DNA of 34,306 bases from Lachnospiraceae bacterium. Lineage in GTDB: Bacteria > Bacillota > Clostridia > Lachnospirales > Lachnospiraceae. Shown one piece after another: positions 1 through 8,296 of the stretch. A program made the position numbers and the translations under genes. Below the pieces are notes generated by a model, which had not been told where the DNA came from, ran no database searches, and saw nothing but the letters and a program-made list of their open reading frames with translations. The stretch's first letter is position 1, and each line of letters opens with the position of its first letter. The stretch spans positions 1 through 34,306 of the forward strand of contig JAFUMV010000064.1 of NCBI GenBank assembly GCA_017482485.1, written 5' to 3'.

Positions 1-604
1 AGGCGCATTCGATAAGGAAATCGTTCCTGTAGAAGTGAAGCAGAAGAAGAACACTATCGTGTTCAACAAGGATGAAGGCCCTCGTGCAGGCGTTACTGCT
101 GAAAGCATTGCTAAGCTTCGTCCTGCATTCAAGAAAGACGGTATTGTAACCGCAGCGAACTCTTCCGGTATCAATGACGGCGCAGCAGCAGTTGTTGTTA
201 TGAGCGAAGAGAAGGCAAAAGAACTGGGTGTTAAGCCTATGGCTACATGGGTAGCAGGCGCACTGGCAGGCGTAGATCCTTCTATCATGGGTATCGGACC
301 TGTTGCAGCTACCAGAAAGGTTATGGCTAAGACTGGCATGACAATCGATGAGTTCGATGTTATCGAAGCTAACGAAGCTTTCGCAGCACAGTCCATCGCA
401 GTTCAGAAAGATCTGGGATTCAAAGATGAAGTGCTTAACCCCAACGGCGGTGCAATCGCACTCGGACATCCTGTAGGTGCTTCCGGATGCCGTATTCTGG
501 TTACTCTGCTTCATGAGATGGAAGCAAAGGATCTGAAGAAGGGTCTGGCTACTCTGTGTATCGGCGGCGGCATGGGATGTGCTACCATCGTAGAGAGAGA
601 CTGA
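1..604 (+). CDS. thl: Acetyl-CoA acetyltransferase (thiolase), 3' part
   Basis: Thiolase that condenses two acetyl-CoA into acetoacetyl-CoA, the first step of butyrate synthesis in the cytoplasm. The frame is open from base 2, so the gene enters from outside the window; about 200 of the usual ~390 residues are present. The C-terminal catalytic blocks are clear: [14 protein letters not shown], holding the active-site His, and CIGGGMGCA, holding the second catalytic Cys. The N-terminal nucleophilic Cys lies outside the window. The stop is TGA at 602-604. It is followed by a 238-base gap with two stem-loops and then crt on the same strand, so it is the first visible gene of the butyryl-CoA operon. 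Assignment to acetyl-CoA rather than a longer-chain thiolase rests on the neighbouring genes. Confidence 0.95.
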   Translation, partial: GAFDKEIVPVEVKQKKNTIVFNKDEGPRAGVTAESIAKLRPAFKKDGIVTAANSSGINDGAAAVVVMSEEKAKELGVKPMATWVAGALAGVDPSIMGIGPVAATRKVMAKTGMTIDEFDVIEANEAFAAQSIAVQKDLGFKDEVLNPNGGAIALGHPVGASGCRILVTLLHEMEAKDLKKGLATLCIGGGMGCATIVERD

Positions 605-612
605 TTTTATAA

Positions 613-672
613 CTGTTCAGGACCTGGCAAATTTGCCGGAGATGAGATGTGTTTTCAATCGGTTCTGAACAG
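613..672 (+). repeat. Imperfect palindromic repeat, copy 1 (thl-crt gap)
   Basis: Arms CTGTTCAGGACC (613-624) and GGTTCTGAACAG (661-672) pair over 12 positions with one G-U. The interior contains GGCAAATTTGCC, itself palindromic. A related shorter copy lies at 8256-8290 on the other strand, sharing the CTGTTCAG arm and the GGCAAA core. It is not followed by a T-run, so it does not look like an intrinsic terminator. Confidence 0.6.
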
Positions 673-695
673 CAACATAAGGCTTTTTAAATGAT

Positions 696-725
696 GGAGA
701 ATGCCTCAGATCTGGGACATTCTCC
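696..725 (+). other. Stem-loop in thl-crt gap
   Basis: GGAGAATG (696-703) and CATTCTCC (718-725) form a perfect 8-bp stem with a 14-base loop. There is no T-tract afterwards. It may be an mRNA-processing or stabilising element between thl and crt; the role is inferred only. Confidence 0.45.
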
Positions 726-842
726 TGACTATGTAAAAAATGATGCCGACCATGGCGGAAACGGTATCAATGAATAATGGCGGCGACAGACAGGGCAATC
801 ATTCCGAAATGCAGCCGTACATAAAGAAAGGTGACGACACAA

Positions 843-1628
843 ATGGAATACATTTTATACGAAGTAAAGGGCAATTATGCGATCATCACCATCAATCGTG
901 AGAGAGCATTAAACGCATTGAATTCCACAGTTCTGGAAGAGCTTGATCAGACTCTGGACAATGTTGATCTGGATAACGTAAGATGTCTGATCTTAACAGG
1001 CGCAGGACAGAAGTCCTTCGTTGCAGGCGCAGATATCGGCGAAATGAGCACCCTGACAAAGGCTGAAGGCGAAGCTTTCGGTAAGAAGGGCAACGATGTT
1101 TTCCGCAAGCTGGAAACATTCCCCATTCCTGTAATTGCTGCAGTAAACGGCTTTGCTCTGGGCGGCGGCTGTGAAATTTCCATGAGCTGCGATATCCGTA
1201 TCTGCTCTGAGAACGCTGTTTTTGGACAGCCTGAAGTAGGACTGGGCATCACACCTGGTTTCGGCGGCACACAGAGACTGGCTCGTCTGGTAAGCCCCGG
1301 CATGGCTAAACAGCTGATCTACACCGCTCGCAACATCAAGGCTGACGAAGCTTACAGAATCGGTCTGGTTAACGCTGTATATCCTCAGGAAGAGCTGCTG
1401 GCAGCTGCTGAGAAGATGGCAGCAGGTATTGCAAAGAATGCTCCCATCGCTGTAAGAAACTGCAAGAAGGCAATTAACGAAGGTCTGGACGTTGATATGG
1501 ATCAGGCTATTGTGATCGAAGAAAAGCTTTTCGGTGACTGCTTTGAAACAGAAGATCAGAAGTACGGCATGGCATTCTTCCTTGACAAAAATAAGGAAAA
1601 GGTTAAAGCTCCTTTCAAGAACTGCTAA
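843..1628 (+). CDS. crt: 3-hydroxybutyryl-CoA dehydratase (crotonase)
   Basis: Enoyl-CoA hydratase that dehydrates 3-hydroxybutyryl-CoA to crotonyl-CoA. The protein is 261 residues, the normal crotonase length. Visible signatures are VAGADIGEM (60-68), the oxyanion-hole region, and GGGCEISMSCDIR with catalytic Glu111. GQPEVGLGITPGFGGTQR holds the second catalytic Glu131. I chose ATG 843 because AAAGGTG lies about 9 bases upstream; an in-frame GTG at 831 sits inside that ribosome binding site and is the less likely start. It lies between thl and hbd on the same strand. Assignment to the butyrate pathway is from context, since related crotonases have other substrates. Confidence 0.95.
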   Translation: MEYILYEVKGNYAIITINRERALNALNSTVLEELDQTLDNVDLDNVRCLILTGAGQKSFVAGADIGEMSTLTKAEGEAFGKKGNDVFRKLETFPIPVIAAVNGFALGGGCEISMSCDIRICSENAVFGQPEVGLGITPGFGGTQRLARLVSPGMAKQLIYTARNIKADEAYRIGLVNAVYPQEELLAAAEKMAAGIAKNAPIAVRNCKKAINEGLDVDMDQAIVIEEKLFGDCFETEDQKYGMAFFLDKNKEKVKAPFKNC

Positions 1629-1720
1629 ATCATGGATAGAACACTGCCTGTCAGATGCAGTCTGCAGGCAGCGTCAATATAAACAACACACATATTTATA
1701 AAAATCAGGAGGACAACACA

Positions 1721-2560
1721 ATGAAAGTTGGCGTTATCGGTGCCGGCACAATGGGTGCTGGAATTGCACAGGCTTTTGCAATGACAGATGGTTATGAAGT
1801 TTGCCTTTGCGATATCAAACAGGAATTCGCTGAAGGCGGCAAGGCAAGAATCCAGAAGAATATCAATTTCCTGGTAGGAAAAGAAAAGATCTCCGCTGAA
1901 AAAGGCGCAGAAATCATGGGCAAGATCACATGCGGATTAAAAGACATCTGCACAGACTGCGATCTGGTGATCGAAGTTGCTCCCGAAAAGATGGAAATCA
2001 AGAAGGCTACTTTCAAGGAACTGATGGATATCGTTAAGCCCGAGTGCATTTTCGCTTCCAATACTTCTTCTCTGTCCATCACAGAAATGGGCGCAGGCCT
2101 TGACAGACCTCTGATCGGCATGCATTTCTTCAACCCTGCTGACAGAATGAAGCTGGTTGAAGTTATCGCTGGTGAAAACACACCTGCTGAACTGGTTGAG
2201 AAGATCAAAGAGATCTCTGTAGAAATCGGTAAGACTCCTGTAGAAGTTAAGGAAGCTCCCGGCTTCGTAGTTAACAGAATCCTGATCCCCATGATCAACG
2301 AAGCTATCGGCATCTATGCTGAAGGCATCGCATCCGTGGAAGATATCGACACAGCTATGAAGCTGGGCGCTTCTCATCCCATGGGACCTCTGGCTCTGGG
2401 CGATCTGGTTGGTCTGGATATCGTTCTGGCTATTATGGAAGTTCTGTACAATGAGACAGGCGATTCCAAATATCGTCCTCATACTCTGCTTCGCAAGATG
2501 GTTCGTGCTGGTAAGCTGGGCCGCAAGACAGGCAAGGGCTTCTACGATTATTCAAAATAA
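1721..2560 (+). CDS. hbd: 3-hydroxybutyryl-CoA dehydrogenase
   Basis: NAD(P)H-dependent reduction of acetoacetyl-CoA to 3-hydroxybutyryl-CoA. The protein is 279 residues. The N-terminal Rossmann motif GAGTMG is at residues 7-12. The catalytic His135 lies in [17 protein letters not shown]. The C-terminal helical domain carries [16 protein letters not shown] and ends in [10 protein letters not shown], all typical of the family. ATG 1721 is preceded by AGGAGG (1707-1712) with 8-base spacing; an in-frame extension to 1655 has no ribosome binding site and is rejected. It is the third visible operon gene, 92 bases after crt. The coenzyme preference cannot be told from the sequence by eye. Confidence 0.95.
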   Translation: MKVGVIGAGTMGAGIAQAFAMTDGYEVCLCDIKQEFAEGGKARIQKNINFLVGKEKISAEKGAEIMGKITCGLKDICTDCDLVIEVAPEKMEIKKATFKELMDIVKPECIFASNTSSLSITEMGAGLDRPLIGMHFFNPADRMKLVEVIAGENTPAELVEKIKEISVEIGKTPVEVKEAPGFVVNRILIPMINEAIGIYAEGIASVEDIDTAMKLGASHPMGPLALGDLVGLDIVLAIMEVLYNETGDSKYRPHTLLRKMVRAGKLGRKTGKGFYDYSK

Positions 2561-2580
2561 ATCAAAAGTAAACATAAGCG

Positions 2581-2619
2581 CGGGCGGCAATAAACGGCAG
2601 AATTTTCTGCCGCTGCCCG
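2581..2619 (+). other. Strong intercistronic stem-loop, hbd-bcd
   Basis: The inner stem CGGCAGAA/TTCTGCCG (2595-2602 with 2605-2612) has a 2-base loop and is flanked by CGGGC (2581-2585) and GCCCG (2615-2619). It is followed only by GCTTTTAAGGAGG, a 4-T tract running into the bcd ribosome binding site. It may be a leaky terminator, a processing site or an mRNA 3'-end stabiliser inside the operon. Confidence 0.6.
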
Positions 2620-2643
2620 GCTTTTAAGGAGGATAAAAAAATC

Positions 2644-3795
2644 ATGGATTTTATGTTGGACAAGAAACATGAAATGGCAAGACAGCTCTTCAAAGAGTTT
2701 GCCGAAAAAGAAGTTAAGCCTCTGGCTCAGGAAGTTGATGAAACTGAAGAATTCCCCAGAGTTACCGTTGACAAAATGGTAAAAGCAGGCTTCATGGGTA
2801 TCCCGGTTCCCAAGCAGTACGGCGGCCAGGGCTGTGATATTTTAACATACGCTATGTGTGTAGAAGAACTTTCCAAGGTTTGCGGCACCACAGGCGTTAT
2901 TGTTTCCGCACATACATCTCTTTGCTGCGATCCTATTCTGACTTATGGTACAGAAGATCAGAAGCAGAAATACCTGGTTCCCCTTGCAAAAGGTGAAAAG
3001 CTTGGCGCATTCGGTCTGACAGAGCCCGGCGCTGGTACAGATGCGCAGGGTCAGCAGACAAAGGCTGTTTTAGATGGTGACGAATGGGTACTGAATGGTT
3101 CCAAGTGCTTCATCACAAACGGTAAGGAAGCTGATGTTTATATCATCTTCGCTGTAACAGGCATCGTTGAAAAGCGCGGCAGAAAGGTAAAAGAAATCTC
3201 CGCATTTATCGTAGAAAAAGGAACACCCGGATTTACCTTCGGTACAAAGGAAAAGAAGATGGGTATCCGCGGTTCCTCCACATATGAGCTGATTTTCCAG
3301 GATTGCAGAATTCCCAAGGAGAATCTGTTAGGACAGCAGGGTAAGGGCTTCGCAATCGCTATGCACACGCTGGACGGCGGCCGTATCGGTATCGCTTCTC
3401 AGGCTCTCGGTATTGCAGAAGGCGCTCTGGAATCCACCATCGCTTATGTTAAGGAAAGAAAACAGTTCGGCAGAGCAATCGGCGCTTTCCAGAACACACA
3501 GTTCCAGCTGGCTGATATGGCTACCAAATGCGAAGCTGCAAAGATGCTGGTTTACAAAGCTGCAATGGCAAAACAGACCCAGAAGGTTTATTCTGTAGAA
3601 GCTGCTATGGCTAAGCTGTATGCTGCAGAAGTTGCTATGGAAGTTACCACCAAGGCTGTTCAGCTCCACGGCGGTTATGGTTACACAAGAGAATACGATG
3701 TTGAGCGCATGATGCGTGATGCGAAGATCACAGAGATCTACGAAGGTACCAGCGAAGTTCAGAGAATGGTTATCTCCGGCGCACTGCTTAAGTAA
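2644..3795 (+). CDS. bcd: Butyryl-CoA dehydrogenase (acyl-CoA dehydrogenase)
   Basis: FAD-dependent reduction of crotonyl-CoA to butyryl-CoA; in clostridia this enzyme forms an electron-bifurcating complex with EtfAB. At 383 residues it is full length. The FAD/substrate signature GAFGLTEPGAGTDA is in the middle domain. HGGYGYTREYDVERMMRDAKI precedes the catalytic base Glu367 in YEGTSEVQRMVISG, the position used by short-chain acyl-CoA dehydrogenases. Start ATG 2644 follows AAGGAGG. It is co-directional with etfB and etfA, which supports the bifurcating role; that role is known for the family and not shown by this sequence. Confidence 0.95.
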   Translation: MDFMLDKKHEMARQLFKEFAEKEVKPLAQEVDETEEFPRVTVDKMVKAGFMGIPVPKQYGGQGCDILTYAMCVEELSKVCGTTGVIVSAHTSLCCDPILTYGTEDQKQKYLVPLAKGEKLGAFGLTEPGAGTDAQGQQTKAVLDGDEWVLNGSKCFITNGKEADVYIIFAVTGIVEKRGRKVKEISAFIVEKGTPGFTFGTKEKKMGIRGSSTYELIFQDCRIPKENLLGQQGKGFAIAMHTLDGGRIGIASQALGIAEGALESTIAYVKERKQFGRAIGAFQNTQFQLADMATKCEAAKMLVYKAAMAKQTQKVYSVEAAMAKLYAAEVAMEVTTKAVQLHGGYGYTREYDVERMMRDAKITEIYEGTSEVQRMVISGALLK

Positions 3796-3843
3796 TCGTA
3801 TAGTAACCGAATAAAGATAAATATAAATAAGTAGAATCATACA

Positions 3844-4626
3844 ATGAAAATCGTTGTTTGTGTAAAACAGGTTCCCGATACCAAGGGCGGCGTTAAGTTC
3901 AATCCCGATGGTACACTGGACAGAAGTGCAATGCTCGCGATCATGAACCCTGATGACAAAGCAGGTCTGGAAGCAGCTTTAAGATTAAAAGATCAGTACG
4001 GCGCAGAAGTAACCGTTATCACCATGGGTCTTCCCAAGGCTGAAGACGTATTGCGTGAGGCAATCGCTATGGGCGCAGACAAAGGTATTCTGGTAACAGA
4101 CAGAGTACTGGGCGGCGCTGATACATGGGCAACCAGCCAGACTCTGGCAGGCGCTATCAGAAACCTTGACTATGATCTGATCATCACAGGCCGTCAGGCT
4201 ATCGATGGTGATACCGCTCAGGTTGGTCCTCAGATCTCCGAGCACTTAAACCTTCCTGTTATCAGCTATGCTCAGAACATCAAGGTTGATGGCAATTCCG
4301 TTATCGTAGAGCGTCAGTTCGATGACAGATATCACGTTCTGAAAGCTCAGATGCCCTGCCTGATCACAGCTTTAGCAGAGTTAAACGAGCCCCGTTACAT
4401 GACTCCCGGCGGTATCTTCGATGCATATGATGCAGAAATCACTGTTTGGGGCAGAGCAAATCTGTTAGATGTTGAAGATTCTAACCTGGGTCTGAAGGGA
4501 TCACCTACACAGATCGCAAAGGCATCTGACAAAGTTCGTAAGGGTGCAGGCGAAAAGGTTGCTCTCGATCCGACAGAGTCTGTTGACTATATTATGGACA
4601 AGTTACTGACAAAACATGTAATTTAA
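3844..4626 (+). CDS. etfB: Electron transfer flavoprotein, beta subunit
   Basis: Small subunit of the electron transfer flavoprotein that works with butyryl-CoA dehydrogenase. The 260-residue length is typical. It begins MKIVVCVKQVPDT, a hallmark of EtfB, and contains the nucleotide-binding segment around DLIITGRQAIDGDTAQVGP and the family region ERQFDDRYHVLKAQMPCLITA. No convincing ribosome binding site precedes ATG 3844, unlike its neighbours, but the start is fixed by homology of the first residues. The gene lies 48 bases after bcd and 28 bases before etfA. Bifurcating EtfB carries a FAD; I could not distinguish that form by eye. Confidence 0.95.
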   Translation: MKIVVCVKQVPDTKGGVKFNPDGTLDRSAMLAIMNPDDKAGLEAALRLKDQYGAEVTVITMGLPKAEDVLREAIAMGADKGILVTDRVLGGADTWATSQTLAGAIRNLDYDLIITGRQAIDGDTAQVGPQISEHLNLPVISYAQNIKVDGNSVIVERQFDDRYHVLKAQMPCLITALAELNEPRYMTPGGIFDAYDAEITVWGRANLLDVEDSNLGLKGSPTQIAKASDKVRKGAGEKVALDPTESVDYIMDKLLTKHVI

Positions 4627-4654
4627 CAAATAACAGAAAAGCGTGGTGAATGAG

Positions 4655-5698
4655 ATGAACTTAGAAGAATATAAAGGCGTATTTGTCTTTGCACAGCAGG
4701 TTGACAACAAACTGAGCGGCATCGCTCTGGAACTGGTGGGCAAAGGAAAAGATCTTGCAAAGGATTTAGGCACAGAAGTAACTGCAGTTCTGATCGGTAG
4801 CGAAGTGAAAGATCTTTGCACAGAACTGGCTGAGTACGGCGCAGACAGAATCATTCTGGTTGACGATCCTGAACTGAAAGAGTACAGAACAGAGCCTTAT
4901 GCTCATGCTCTGGCAGAAGTAATCAAAACTTACAAACCTGAAATCATGCTGGTAGGCGCAACTGCAATCGGCCGTGACCTTGGCCCCCGCGTTTCCGCAA
5001 GAATTCATACAGGTCTGACAGCAGACTGCACCCAGCTGGAGATTGGTGATTTCCCGATCAATCCTATTCCCGGCAGAGAGCAGAAGCACAATCAGCTGCT
5101 GATGACTCGTCCTGCATTCGGCGGTAACACAATCGCTACCATCGCTTGCCCTGAGTTCCGTCCTCAGATGGCAACTGTTCGTCCCGGCGTTATGCAGAAA
5201 GCAGAGCGCGTAGTTGGCGCACAGGCAGTGATCGAAGAGTTCAATCCCGGCTTTACTCCCGACAACAAGTATGTTGAAATTCTGGAGATTGTAAAAGCTG
5301 TATCCGATATCGAAGATATCATGGATGCTAAGATCCTGGTATCCGGCGGCCGTGGCGTTGGCAGCGCAGAAAACTTCAAGCTTCTTGAGGATCTGACTGA
5401 TGCAATCGGCGGTACCGTAAGCTGCTCCCGTGCAGTAGTAGATTCCGGCTGGAAGCCGAAGGATCTGCAGGTAGGTCAGACCGGTAAGACCGTTCGTCCT
5501 CAGGTTTACTTTGCAATCGGTATTTCCGGTGCTATCCAGCATCTGGCTGGTATGGAAGAATCCGACCTTATCATCGCAATCAACAAAGATGAGACAGCTC
5601 CTATCTTTGATGTAGCTGACTACGGCGTTGTTGGCGATCTGAACAAGATCCTTCCTGCTCTGACAGAAAAGATCAGAGAAGCAAAAGCTGCAAAATAA
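4655..5698 (+). CDS. etfA: Electron transfer flavoprotein, alpha subunit
   Basis: Large subunit of the electron transfer flavoprotein. It is 347 residues from ATG 4655. The C-terminal FAD-binding domain is obvious: SGGRGVGSAENF, then SRAVVDSGW, GQTGKTVRPQVYFAIGISGAIQH and IIAINKDETAPIFDVADYGVVGD. I prefer ATG 4655, with GGTGA a few bases upstream, over the GTG pair at 4643-4648. It is the last gene of the butyryl-CoA operon and is followed 12 bases later by a strong bidirectional terminator. Together with EtfB and Bcd it probably links crotonyl-CoA reduction to ferredoxin reduction. Confidence 0.95.
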   Translation: MNLEEYKGVFVFAQQVDNKLSGIALELVGKGKDLAKDLGTEVTAVLIGSEVKDLCTELAEYGADRIILVDDPELKEYRTEPYAHALAEVIKTYKPEIMLVGATAIGRDLGPRVSARIHTGLTADCTQLEIGDFPINPIPGREQKHNQLLMTRPAFGGNTIATIACPEFRPQMATVRPGVMQKAERVVGAQAVIEEFNPGFTPDNKYVEILEIVKAVSDIEDIMDAKILVSGGRGVGSAENFKLLEDLTDAIGGTVSCSRAVVDSGWKPKDLQVGQTGKTVRPQVYFAIGISGAIQHLAGMEESDLIIAINKDETAPIFDVADYGVVGDLNKILPALTEKIREAKAAK

Positions 5699-5704
5699 TG
5701 CGTA

Positions 5705-5741
5705 TAAAAAAACCGGCGTTGTCAAAACGCCGGTTTTTTTA
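5705..5741. terminator. Bidirectional intrinsic terminator after etfA
   Basis: The stem AACCGGCGTT (5711-5720) / AACGCCGGTT (5726-5735) has a T-run on the plus strand (5734-5740) and an A-run just before it (5706-5712), which gives a T-run on the minus strand. It ends the butyryl-CoA operon and serves the convergent TPM-protein operon. Confidence 0.9.
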
Positions 5742-5773
5742 TTTAACAGGAAATCACGTACATTACAGATGCA

Positions 5774-6598
5774 TCAGAATCTGTGACCGCCGCCGCCGCC
5801 GGAGTGACCACCACCGCCACCGCCGCTGCTGCCGGAGCTTCCGCCGCCGGATCCACTGCCGCTGTCGGAACTTACAGGAGAATAGGTTTTGGTTTTGTGG
5901 GTGAAGCGTACATTCGCATGCTCCAGTCTGTAATGGCTTTTCATGCCGAGGGGAACATGGGCGTTGGATGGGCTTTTTAATGCGGACAGATATCTGGTCA
6001 GAAAGTAACATAAAAACATGGCCATGACTACCGCGAGAAAAGCATTGCTGGCATATTTCATGGGCTGAGCGATTCTGCTGCCCTCAAGCAGAGCAAGAAT
6101 TTGACTGAACGCCTCATAACTGCAGGTAAAGTAATCTCCGTTGGAGGCATATCTGTATACATTATCGGTAATGGTGTTCGCATAGCTTTTGGTGATCGTT
6201 TTATAAATGACGCCATCACTGTAGATCCAGAGCATGCGATAATCCATATCGATTAGGAACAGGGTACCGCTTGTAGAACCAAAAAGCTGTGCATAATAAT
6301 TCTCAGCAAAATGCGAGGTAGAAGAATAAGGGTTTGTTTCCAGGGTTTTGAATGCTGCGTTACCGTAGTCGGTAATTTCCTGAAGCAGAGCAGCGAGTTC
6401 TTCCTCCTGTTCAGAAGAGAGCAGATTGGCATCATCTTCCATAACCGTGCGAAAACCGGTATCAGGATTGGTATATCCCTCAGAGGCATAGACCTGAACG
6501 GACACAAGGGCTGACATGACAAAACACAGGCATATAAACCGGGAAAGAATCAGAGCATATTTTGGAATGAAAAAATGATCTACAGTATTTTCAGGCAC
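5774..6598 (-). CDS. TPM-domain membrane protein with Gly/Ser/His tail (YdjH-like)
   Basis: Function unknown; the architecture resembles TPM-domain (YgcG / YdjH-like) proteins. From GTG 6598 it is about 274 residues: a hydrophobic signal segment ending near VYASEG (~residue 40), an extracytoplasmic TPM-type domain (~45-175, with MEDDANLLSSEQEEELAALL), one membrane helix (~185-205, AFLAVVMAMFLCYFLTRYL), a basic stretch, then a ~30-residue tail almost wholly Gly, Ser and His. GGAGG sits 8 bases before GTG 6598; upstream GTG 6607 and ATG 6604 abut or overlap that site. The start overlaps the end of the zinc-ribbon gene by 8 bases, which indicates translational coupling. The N-terminal start and TPM call are moderately secure. 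Confidence 0.7.
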   Translation of the reverse strand: MPENTVDHFFIPKYALILSRFICLCFVMSALVSVQVYASEGYTNPDTGFRTVMEDDANLLSSEQEEELAALLQEITDYGNAAFKTLETNPYSSTSHFAENYYAQLFGSTSGTLFLIDMDYRMLWIYSDGVIYKTITKSYANTITDNVYRYASNGDYFTCSYEAFSQILALLEGSRIAQPMKYASNAFLAVVMAMFLCYFLTRYLSALKSPSNAHVPLGMKSHYRLEHANVRFTHKTKTYSPVSSDSGSGSGGGSSGSSGGGGGGHSGGGGGHRF

Positions 6599-8222
6599 GA
6601 TCATCACCTCCGGTGCGGTTAAACTGCGGCAGCTTTCGGGTAGCCAGTATATTGTAATAGCGGATCAGGTCCAGCATGGTAAAGCAGACTGCAAAAAGGG
6701 AAAGCATTGCGCCCGCATAATAAAAGAGATCGGATACAGGATTGATGGCTGTAATCATCAGTCCAATCAGTACGGCAACAGAAGAACCCAGAAAAAAGGG
6801 AAATTCCGACATTTTATCTAATTTAGTCCGCTTTTTCCAGGACAGAAAAGTGAATACTGCATTTGCCAGAAATAGCAGCCCCCATAAAAAGACAGAACCA
6901 TAACGAATACCGAACAGGAGAAGAACGGGTATGATGTAGCTTGCAGCTAAGATAAGGCCGACCCTCTTTAAGCTTTTTTTCAGAGACGTGTACTTACTTT
7001 TGCCCTTTCCGCGGCTTTTTTCAAGCGCATGGTTCCATTCATCGATTTCTGATTGTGACAGTGGCTGATTGACTTTTGCTGCCTGTTTTTTGGCCAGAAG
7101 CCCTTTATCCGTCACATAGAATTCTTTTTTGATGATCTGAGAAAGCACCCGAAAATATAAAAAGGATGCCGCTAATGCCAGAAGGCCGGACAATGCCATA
7201 ACAGCCGTGGGTTTTACTGTAAAAAATAAATTCAGTAAAATAAAAATCGGAACAGCTGTTACAAAAGAGGCAATCAGAAATTTTTTCGGATCGGCCGGCA
7301 GATCTGCAGCTGCTTTGCCGGTTTGACCATTTACCGTGGCATAGGCAACACGATCCTTGTTTCGATAGGCAAGAAACCAGACAGGATACATTACATGATC
7401 GACCTGATCACAGGCAGTGTGCAATGTCCATTCTTTATTGGCAGCGTCAGATGAAAGATTCAGGCTATGGGAACGGAATGCCCTTTCTTTTCTGATTTTT
7501 TTAAACGTCATATCTGCAGCCTGTTTGCGGGCATCGGATTTGTATGTATCAGAACCAATATCTGAGGTATCCGCATAAAATCCACTCAAAAAAGCGGGTG
7601 TAAAGTTCTTTTGCTGGCTTAAGTCAAAAGGAGCAATGGCCTCGCTGACAGCATCGGAAAAGGAGGAAGAAGCATCGTAAGAAATACCTTCGTATCCTGC
7701 ATCCAGATCGCCCTCCAGGGCATAGTGGTTGGTGATGATGTAATCACCGCGGCGATGGCGCCTGGTGGCAGAAAGCGAAATCGGGCCTTTGTTGGAAATA
7801 TTGTAAGACCAGTAGGGCATATAAATTCCACGAAAGCTGTCGATATATTTGGGATCTTTCAGCTCTTTGGGCGCAAAAAAAGCAAAGCGCATCATCCGCA
7901 TATAAGACTTTTTACAATCCTCTTTTGTGCGCTGGAATGGGATAATGTATTTGGGACGCCGTTTGTGCGAAATACGGCTGTCCAGAATCGTGGAGGCACC
8001 GCAGAAACTGCAAAAAGCAGCGGCAGTGTCATCGGAACTGTAAATTTCACCCCCGCACTGCGGGCAGGTAAAGGTAGTGACGTTAAAGGAATAATCTTCG
8101 ATAGCATCTTTTTCTTTCTGAAAAGCATATGGATCAAGGCTGGCATTGCAGGAGCGGCACAAAAGCTTCTGGCTGGCTATGTCAAATTGCAGATTTGCGC
8201 CGCAGTTTGGGCATTCGTACAT
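6591..8222 (-). CDS. Double zinc-ribbon polytopic membrane protein (YdjG-like)
   Basis: Function unknown. The protein is 543 residues from ATG 8222, chosen because GGGGGA lies 8 bases upstream; an in-frame ATG at 8246 has no ribosome binding site. Two cytoplasmic zinc ribbons are seen at the N terminus: Cys4/Cys7 with Cys22/Cys25, and Cys53/Cys56 with Cys71/Cys74. A soluble domain of ~220 residues follows, including RGIYMPYWSYNI. The C-terminal half has about six hydrophobic helices in pairs separated by a charged linker. The gene is coupled by overlap to the TPM-protein gene and follows the XRE gene on the same strand. In Bacillus subtilis a zinc-ribbon protein (YdjG) and a TPM protein (YdjH) are likewise neighbours and help recruit PspA; the equivalence here is inferred. 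Confidence 0.65.
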   Translation of the reverse strand: MYECPNCGANLQFDIASQKLLCRSCNASLDPYAFQKEKDAIEDYSFNVTTFTCPQCGGEIYSSDDTAAAFCSFCGASTILDSRISHKRRPKYIIPFQRTKEDCKKSYMRMMRFAFFAPKELKDPKYIDSFRGIYMPYWSYNISNKGPISLSATRRHRRGDYIITNHYALEGDLDAGYEGISYDASSSFSDAVSEAIAPFDLSQQKNFTPAFLSGFYADTSDIGSDTYKSDARKQAADMTFKKIRKERAFRSHSLNLSSDAANKEWTLHTACDQVDHVMYPVWFLAYRNKDRVAYATVNGQTGKAAADLPADPKKFLIASFVTAVPIFILLNLFFTVKPTAVMALSGLLALAASFLYFRVLSQIIKKEFYVTDKGLLAKKQAAKVNQPLSQSEIDEWNHALEKSRGKGKSKYTSLKKSLKRVGLILAASYIIPVLLLFGIRYGSVFLWGLLFLANAVFTFLSWKKRTKLDKMSEFPFFLGSSVAVLIGLMITAINPVSDLFYYAGAMLSLFAVCFTMLDLIRYYNILATRKLPQFNRTGGDDRA

Positions 8223-8255
8223 GGCAGATTCCCCCTGGATTTTCATGATATATAG

Positions 8256-8290
8256 CTGTTCAGAACCGGCAAAATTGCACTTTTGAACAG
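8256..8290 (-). repeat. Imperfect palindromic repeat, copy 2 (shorter)
   Basis: Arms CTGTTCA and TGAACAG bound a 35-base element. Read on the minus strand it contains AATTTTGCCGG then TTCTGAACAG, matching the 613-672 element except for a ~23-base interior deletion. It lies between the XRE gene and the zinc-ribbon gene, just upstream of the latter's ribosome binding site. Confidence 0.55.
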
Positions 8291-8296
8291 TTTCTA

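Noticed and set aside
4766-5725. Long minus-strand open frame (319 codons) opposite etfA
   Set aside because: It is the antisense shadow of the etfA gene, with Cys/Ser-rich composition and no motif or ribosome binding site.
5783-5904. Plus-strand Ala/Thr-rich or Arg/His-rich frames downstream of etfA
   Set aside because: They are reverse readings of the Gly/Ser tail of the TPM-protein gene.
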